DNA of 9,558 bases from an uncultured Lachnospiraceae bacterium (GTDB taxonomy: Bacteria; Bacillota; Clostridia; Lachnospirales; Lachnospiraceae). Below, one piece after another: positions 6,215 to 9,558 of the stretch. Every line of letters starts with the position of its first letter. Position 1 is the first letter of the stretch. Location: contig CABUBX010000079.1 of the NCBI GenBank assembly GCA_902489925.1, positions 1-9,558 on the forward strand, written 5' to 3'. The notes below the pieces were generated by a model. It ran no database searches. It saw only the letters and a list, made by a program, of their open reading frames with translations, and was not told the origin of the DNA. A program made the position numbers and the translations under genes.

Positions 6215-7183
6215 TCAAATCCGTATGCTGACTTCGCCGGAGTTTAGAACATGGCGCTTCCCCTTTGCTTCGACAATGAGAAAGCCGTCATCATTGATTT
6301 CAAGCGCTTTTGCCGGATAAGTCTCATTCATTGTAATCACATTAATTTCTTTGCCGAGCAATATTGAGCGCTTTCGGCTTTCGGATAAAAAGCTGCGATT
6401 GTGCATTGTTTGGATGTGCGCCTCCAATTTATTTAGAACCTCGGCAATGAGGCGGTTTCTGGATATCGGTATGCCGCTTTCGTTTTCTATGGATGTGGCG
6501 ATGGATTTTAAATCGTCAGGGAAAGTAACTTTTCCTGCATTGATGCCGATGCCAATCACAACATAGTCCAGTGCGCCGTTTTCAAAGCCGATGCCGGCCT
6601 CTGTGAGAATGCCGCATATTTTTTTGTTATTTATGAATAAATCGTTGACCCATTTAATTTGGACGGAGACATCGGCAAGGCTTTCAATTGCCTGTGCAGT
6701 AGCAACGGCGGCACAGGAGGTTAAAAGTAAGGCATCCTCAGGTTTTAGGTGCGGTCTTAAAAGCACAGACATGTAGATGCCGGATTTTTCAGGTGAGAAA
6801 AAGGGGCGGCCATAACGTCCGTGACCCTGGCTTTGTGTGTCTGCGATAATGACTGTACCGTCCGGCGCACCTTGGGCAGCCATTGTTTTTGCCGTTTTAT
6901 TTGTTGATTCCAGTGACGGAAAGATTTGGAGATTGCGTCCGAGCGCTTTGGTTGACAGGTACTTTTGTATACATGCATCAGAGAGCATATCATCTTCAGA
7001 AATAAAAGTGTAGCCTTTATTTGTCACAGCGTCAATTTGATAACCGGCCCTCTGAAGCTGCTTGACGGCTTTCCAGACGGCATTTCTTGAGACACCGAGC
7101 TGCTTTGCCAGCTCACTTCCTGAAAAATATTTGCCCTGACCGTTGACAAGTAAATGTAAAATGTTTTCTTTGACTGTTGACAT
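6215..7183 (-). CDS. birA: Bifunctional biotin-[acetyl-CoA-carboxylase] ligase and biotin-operon repressor BirA
   Basis: BirA activates biotin to biotinyl-5'-AMP, attaches it to carboxylase carrier domains, and in its holo form represses biotin genes. This 322-residue protein is the long, DNA-binding type: residues ~5-60 form a winged helix (GSELAKQLGVSRNAVWKAVK at 22-41), ~85-265 the catalytic core, and ~272-322 the small C-terminal SH3-like domain. ESTN (92-95) and the biotinyl-AMP loop QGHGRYGRPF at 119-128 (GxGRxGR core) are present, as is KWVND at 177-181 (KWPND in most homologues) and CGIL at 190-193. The start is fixed by GGAGG 7 bases upstream. It is the first gene of a two-gene operon with bioY. 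The candidate BirA box at 7260-7290 overlaps its -35 element, so autorepression by holo-BirA is likely. Confidence 0.95.
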   Translation of the reverse strand: MSTVKENILHLLVNGQGKYFSGSELAKQLGVSRNAVWKAVKQLQRAGYQIDAVTNKGYTFISEDDMLSDACIQKYLSTKALGRNLQIFPSLESTNKTAKTMAAQGAPDGTVIIADTQSQGHGRYGRPFFSPEKSGIYMSVLLRPHLKPEDALLLTSCAAVATAQAIESLADVSVQIKWVNDLFINNKKICGILTEAGIGFENGALDYVVIGIGINAGKVTFPDDLKSIATSIENESGIPISRNRLIAEVLNKLEAHIQTMHNRSFLSESRKRSILLGKEINVITMNETYPAKALEINDDGFLIVEAKGKRHVLNSGEVSIRI

Positions 7184-7216
7184 TGTAAATCCTCCGTATT
7201 TCGTTTATCATAGAGA

Positions 7217-7245
7217 GTAACATAAAAGTCTACGGTCAGTATAAA
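7217..7245 (+). promoter_or_regulatory. Possible promoter of the DUF3783 gene
   Basis: GTAACA (7217-7222) and TATAAA (7240-7245) are 17 bases apart on the plus strand, matching 4/6 and 5/6 of the consensus. If real it overlaps the -10 box of the divergent birA promoter, so the two would compete and the BirA-like box would lie just after this start point. Confidence 0.3.
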
Positions 7246-7266
7246 ATGAAATTAAATAATTGTCAA
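7238..7266 (-). promoter_or_regulatory. Sigma-A-type promoter of birA-bioY
   Basis: On the minus strand a perfect TTGACA (7266-7261) is followed after 17 bases by TATACT (7243-7238). The start point is near 7230, about 47 bases before the birA ATG. The -35 box is the inner part of the BirA-like half-site GGTTGACAA. Confidence 0.78.
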
Positions 7267-7301
7267 CCGTAAAAAAAAGATAGGTGACAATTGCGAACCG
7301 T
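7258..7301 (+). repeat. 31-bp-spaced direct repeat in the birA/DUF3783 control region
   Basis: AATTGTCAACCGT (7258-7270) recurs as AATTGCGAACCGT (7289-7301), 11 of 13 bases identical and 31 bp apart, about three helical turns. The first copy contains the left arm of the BirA-like dyad, so the second may be a third half-site on the same face of the DNA. Confidence 0.55.
7260..7290. promoter_or_regulatory. Candidate BirA operator
   Basis: TTGTCAACC (7260-7268) and GGTGACAA (7283-7290) form a dyad with a 14-base spacer, resembling the TTGTnAACC-N14/15-GGTTnACAA form of Firmicute BirA boxes; the right arm lacks one T. It covers the birA -35 box and lies between birA and the DUF3783 gene, so it could act on both. 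Confidence 0.6.
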
Positions 7302-7322
7302 TTGTGGAAGAAAGGAATAAAA

Positions 7323-7727
7323 ATGATGAAAGAAACAGTATTATATTATAATCCTAATAAGGCAGCCCATGCTTCAAAGCTGAAAAGTGTTTTTGTTCGT
7401 ATGGGCATAAAAATTAAAAATATCAGTGAGGACCAGCTTGATGAAAAGGTCGGATATCTCGTGGGACTTGAAGGCTTTGAGGCCTGTGAGAATAAGACCT
7501 TGGATTTTGATGTTATTGAGGAAGAAATGCTTGTGATGAAGGATTTTTCGGACAGGCGATTGAATGAGCTGCTGATGCAGATGAGAAAAGCCGGGATTCC
7601 CAGAATTGCCTTAAAGGCTGTTGTGACGGAACATAATGTAAACTGGACATTTAGAGCGCTTTATAAAGAAATCAAAGAAGAACATGAACAGATGAGCGGC
7701 AGTGCCCAACCAAAGAGCGTTAATTAA
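7323..7727 (+). CDS. Small conserved protein of the DUF3783 type, function unknown
   Basis: The 134-residue soluble product looks like a DUF3783 protein, a small family seen in Clostridia; no biochemical role is known to me. It starts with a strand-forming KETVLYYNP segment, followed by alternating helices and strands; GYLVGLEGFE lies near residues 43-52 and a charged helix-rich half (DVIEEEMLVMKDF, then RRLNELLMQMRKAGIPRIA) follows, ending in a polar tail. No membrane segment, signal peptide, cysteine cluster or obvious catalytic motif is seen. The family sometimes is linked to a PP-loop-like fold, which I cannot verify here. I chose ATG 7323, 6 bases after AAAGGA (7311-7316); ATG 7326 is equally possible, and a longer frame from 7284 would begin inside the BirA-like site. 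It is divergent from birA and upstream of ldh, separated from ldh by 115 bases. Confidence 0.8.
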   Translation: MMKETVLYYNPNKAAHASKLKSVFVRMGIKIKNISEDQLDEKVGYLVGLEGFEACENKTLDFDVIEEEMLVMKDFSDRRLNELLMQMRKAGIPRIALKAVVTEHNVNWTFRALYKEIKEEHEQMSGSAQPKSVN

Positions 7728-7734
7728 TTAACAA
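7717..7734. promoter_or_regulatory. Candidate Rex operator 1 upstream of ldh
   Basis: The 18-mer reads GCGTTAA-TTAA-TTAACAA, matching the clostridial Rex consensus TTGTTAA-N4-TTAACAA at 12 of 14 informative positions, with a perfect 14-bp palindrome (7719-7732) at its core. It overlaps the 3' end and stop codon of the DUF3783 gene. Rex commonly represses fermentation genes such as ldh when NADH is low. Confidence 0.5.
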
Positions 7735-7737
7735 TAT

Positions 7738-7755
7738 TTGTAACCGAAGTTACAT
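7738..7755. promoter_or_regulatory. Candidate Rex operator 2 upstream of ldh
   Basis: TTGTAAC-CGAA-GTTACAT is an 18-bp palindrome with a 4-base centre, broken only at the last base. It has the size and outer TTGT of a Rex site but departs from consensus at inner positions. It is offset by 21 bp (two turns) from the preceding site and overlaps a possible ldh -35 element. Confidence 0.4.
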
Positions 7756-7776
7756 AAACGGATTCGGGCGTATGTT
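7749..7776 (+). promoter_or_regulatory. ldh: Possible ldh promoter
   Basis: GTTACA (7749-7754) and TATGTT (7771-7776) are 16 bases apart, each matching 4 of 6 consensus bases; the start would be near 7784. A better -10, TATAAT at 7813-7818, has no recognisable -35 at proper distance. I cannot decide between them. Confidence 0.25.
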
Positions 7777-7842
7777 ATCCTAAAGTCGTGGAAAAGATAA
7801 TCTTATAAAAATTATAATAGACGACAGAAGGAGGTATGCGTT

Positions 7843-8787
7843 ATGGTAAATATTCAGAAAGCAGCGATTATAGGCTGTGGATTTGTAGGAACATCCATTG
7901 CTTTTACCCTTGTTCAAAAAGGCATTTTTTCAGAGCTTGTGCTTGTAGATGTGAATAAAGATAAGGCGGAAGGCGAGGTGATGGATTTAAGTCACGGTCT
8001 GCCTTTTGCAAAGGAAATGGAAATTAAAGCCGGAGATTATGAGGATATTGCAGATTGTGCCATGATTATTATTACGGCAGGCGCCAATCAAAAGCCCGGC
8101 GAGACGCGGCTTGACCTTGTCCACAAAAATGTGGCAATTTACAAGAGTATTATCCCTCAGATTGTTAAACACAATAAGGATGCGATTTTGCTTATTGTGT
8201 CAAATCCGGTAGATATTATGACTTATACAGCATTAAAGCTTTCGGGTTATCCGAGACAGCGTGTGATTGGCTCGGGAACTGTGCTTGACACGGCGCGGCT
8301 TAAATATCATTTGAGCCGTCACTTGAATGTGGACAGTAAAAGTATTCATGCGTTTATTATCGGAGAGCACGGGGACAGTGAGCTGGCATTATGGAGTTCG
8401 GCAAATGTATCCGGTATACCGCTCAATCATTTTTGTGAGCTTCGGGGTTATTATGACCATGAGGCGGCAACCGACAGAATATATAAGGATGTCAGGGACA
8501 GTGCCTATGAAATTATCGGGAAAAAAGGCGCAACCTATTACGGTGTGGCTATGGCTGTTGCCCGAATCGTCGAGTGTATCATAAGAAATGAACATTCAAT
8601 TCTTCCGATATCTGTATACATGGATGGACTTTATGGATTGAAGGATTTGTGTATCAGTATACCGACAGTTGTCGGACAAAACGGTGCCGAAAAGATTTTG
8701 GATATTCCGCTGGATGACGAGGAAATGACAAAGCTTTTAAAATCGACAGAGGAATTAAAGACAGTCCTTACGGAAATTGAAATATAG
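7843..8787 (+). CDS. ldh: L-lactate dehydrogenase
   Basis: This NAD-dependent enzyme reduces pyruvate to L-lactate and regenerates NAD+ during fermentation. The 314-residue protein has the family length. The NAD-binding GCGFVG is at 11-16, with the acidic VDVN end of the next strand at 35-38. The mobile loop AGANQKPGETR (79-89) carries Gln83 at the specificity position, which marks lactate rather than malate dehydrogenases, and Arg89. DTAR (149-152) supplies Asp149 and Arg152, and GEHGDSE (174-180) the catalytic His176. The start is fixed by AAGGAGG (7828-7834), 8 bases before the ATG. It stands alone between the DUF3783 gene and a strong hairpin at 8801-8836. The two Rex-like palindromes upstream suggest control by the NADH/NAD+ ratio. 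Whether the enzyme needs fructose-1,6-bisphosphate cannot be judged reliably by eye. Confidence 0.95.
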   Translation: MVNIQKAAIIGCGFVGTSIAFTLVQKGIFSELVLVDVNKDKAEGEVMDLSHGLPFAKEMEIKAGDYEDIADCAMIIITAGANQKPGETRLDLVHKNVAIYKSIIPQIVKHNKDAILLIVSNPVDIMTYTALKLSGYPRQRVIGSGTVLDTARLKYHLSRHLNVDSKSIHAFIIGEHGDSELALWSSANVSGIPLNHFCELRGYYDHEAATDRIYKDVRDSAYEIIGKKGATYYGVAMAVARIVECIIRNEHSILPISVYMDGLYGLKDLCISIPTVVGQNGAEKILDIPLDDEEMTKLLKSTEELKTVLTEIEI

Positions 8788-8800
8788 GTGAGATGTTTAA

Positions 8801-8836
8801 AGAGGCTCTCTGTGGCAAATGCTACAGAGAGCCTCT
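8801..8836. terminator. Strong hairpin terminator shared by ldh and the convergent araC-type gene
   Basis: AGAGGCTCTCTGT (8801-8813) pairs perfectly with ACAGAGAGCCTCT (8824-8836), and GGC/GCT extends the stem to 16 pairs with one G-U, leaving an AAAT loop. T-runs are weak: TTGTT on +, TTTAAA on -. The stop codon of the minus-strand gene (8822-8824) is at the top of the stem. Confidence 0.78.
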
Positions 8837-9558
8837 TGTTCTGAGATAAGAATATTTTACATGGGAGGTTTGTGTGTTTTGGAGGGCTTTGCGGTATTTC
8901 TGCGGTGTTTCTCCGTAAAATTTACAGAAAGCGCTCGTGAAAGCCCGGGCATCGGAAAAGCCGTTATCGAGGGCAATCTGGAGAATAGAATAATCACTGT
9001 CGATTAATGCCTGATAAGCATGGTGCATCCGTATGCTTGTCAGGTATTTTTTAAAAGTTGTGCCCATACATTCTTTAAACGTCCGTGCAAGATGTTCTTT
9101 GGAAATACCGTAATCACATGCCAGTGTTTCTAAGGTAATTGTCTCGCTGTAATGTTCGTCAATGTAATCCATAATCTGAGTGCATCTATCCATATATTTT
9201 TGTGTTTTTATGGCGGACGGCACAGTTTTTGGCGTTTGAAAATCCGAAAATAATAAATAAAGAATTTCATAAAAGAAGCTGTTGACCTTTAGCTGATAAA
9301 AGGTGTTGGATTTTCGTTCTTTAAAAACGGGATAAATATCAATAAAGGCCTGAACCAGTGTTTGATAGCCTGGTTTGCTTGGGTCAGTAAGAAAACGTAT
9401 ATCCTCAATATTATGAAAAACCTCTTTTAAAAATGGGAAAGGAATAATGACAGAGACAGCCTCTGTCTTTTGTGTGTAATTCATCTGACAGGCGTGAATG
9501 TCGCCGCTGTTAATAAGTATAAGGTCGCCGGAAGATGCAATAAATTGATATCCGTTAA
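8822..9558 (-). CDS. AraC-family transcriptional regulator, C-terminal part cut by the window edge
   Basis: About 245 codons of a one-component regulator are visible; the frame stays open through the right edge, so the ATG at 9484 is internal and the true start lies outside. The outermost residues (FIASSGDLILINSGDIHACQ) are the end of an N-terminal cupin-type effector domain, with the glycine-proline-like turn and histidine usual in AraC_binding domains. A helical linker follows, then a double helix-turn-helix domain in the last ~105 residues: first motif TLETLACDYGISKEHLARTF, then a connecting helix with YLTSIRMHHAYQAL, then ILQIALDNGFSDARAFTSAF and the family hallmark FYGETPQKYRK. A short tail ends inside the terminator hairpin. 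Such regulators usually control neighbouring sugar-use genes, here presumably beyond the right edge; the ligand cannot be inferred. Confidence 0.9.
   Translation of the reverse strand, partial: NGYQFIASSGDLILINSGDIHACQMNYTQKTEAVSVIIPFPFLKEVFHNIEDIRFLTDPSKPGYQTLVQAFIDIYPVFKERKSNTFYQLKVNSFFYEILYLLFSDFQTPKTVPSAIKTQKYMDRCTQIMDYIDEHYSETITLETLACDYGISKEHLARTFKECMGTTFKKYLTSIRMHHAYQALIDSDYSILQIALDNGFSDARAFTSAFCKFYGETPQKYRKALQNTQTSHVKYSYLRTRGSL

Noticed and set aside
7284..7322. N-terminal extension of the DUF3783 protein
   Set aside because: Would start within the BirA-like dyad without a ribosome site; ATG 7323 has one.
7803..7817. TTATAA-AAA-TTATAA inverted repeat before ldh
   Set aside because: Pure A/T sequence near a -10 region readily gives such repeats by chance; no specific support.

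Overview
The window reads as an ordinary chromosomal segment of a low-to-moderate GC Gram-positive anaerobe, most likely a Lachnospiraceae-type Clostridia. Signs of this are strong AAGGAGG-type ribosome binding sites, sigma-A-like promoters, a NiaR-type NAD regulator, an energy-coupling-factor biotin transporter subunit, and a beta-galactosidase C-terminus of the clostridial type. I see no insertion sequence, phage gene, CRISPR array, tRNA or rRNA, and no intergenic stretch longer than 300 bases.

Layout. The 3' end of a GH2 beta-galactosidase gene enters at the left edge (+) and ends at a bidirectional hairpin terminator. Converging on it is an unrecognised four-helix membrane protein gene (-, 599-1474). 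Its promoter is back to back with that of the nadA-nadB-nadC-niaR operon (+, 1672-5312). This operon encodes quinolinate synthase, L-aspartate oxidase, quinolinate phosphoribosyltransferase and the niacin-responsive repressor that normally controls such operons. Directly after the niaR stop codon lies a broken metallophosphatase gene (5313-5574), then a second bidirectional terminator shared with the convergent birA-bioY operon (-, 7183-5618), encoding biotin ligase/repressor and the biotin-binding transporter subunit. Divergent from birA is a small DUF3783-type gene (+, 7323-7727), then L-lactate dehydrogenase (+, 7843-8787), a third bidirectional hairpin, and the C-terminal part of an AraC-family regulator (-, 8822 to the right edge).

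How it fits together. The centre is a cofactor module: NAD made de novo from aspartate and dihydroxyacetone phosphate, with its repressor in the same operon, next to biotin uptake and attachment with its own repressor. Each module has a candidate operator at its promoter: a NiaR-type region at 1541-1574 and a BirA-type dyad at 7260-7290. The ldh gene, whose product turns over NADH, is preceded by two Rex-like palindromes. These regulatory assignments are inferences from sequence pattern.

I did not find a convincing new multi-gene system. The points most worth a second look are the phosphatase remnant, the compact birA/DUF3783 control region, the tandem Rex-like sites, the unknown membrane protein with an apparent internal duplication, and the fact that every minus-strand gene meeting a convergent neighbour has its stop codon inside the shared terminator hairpin.
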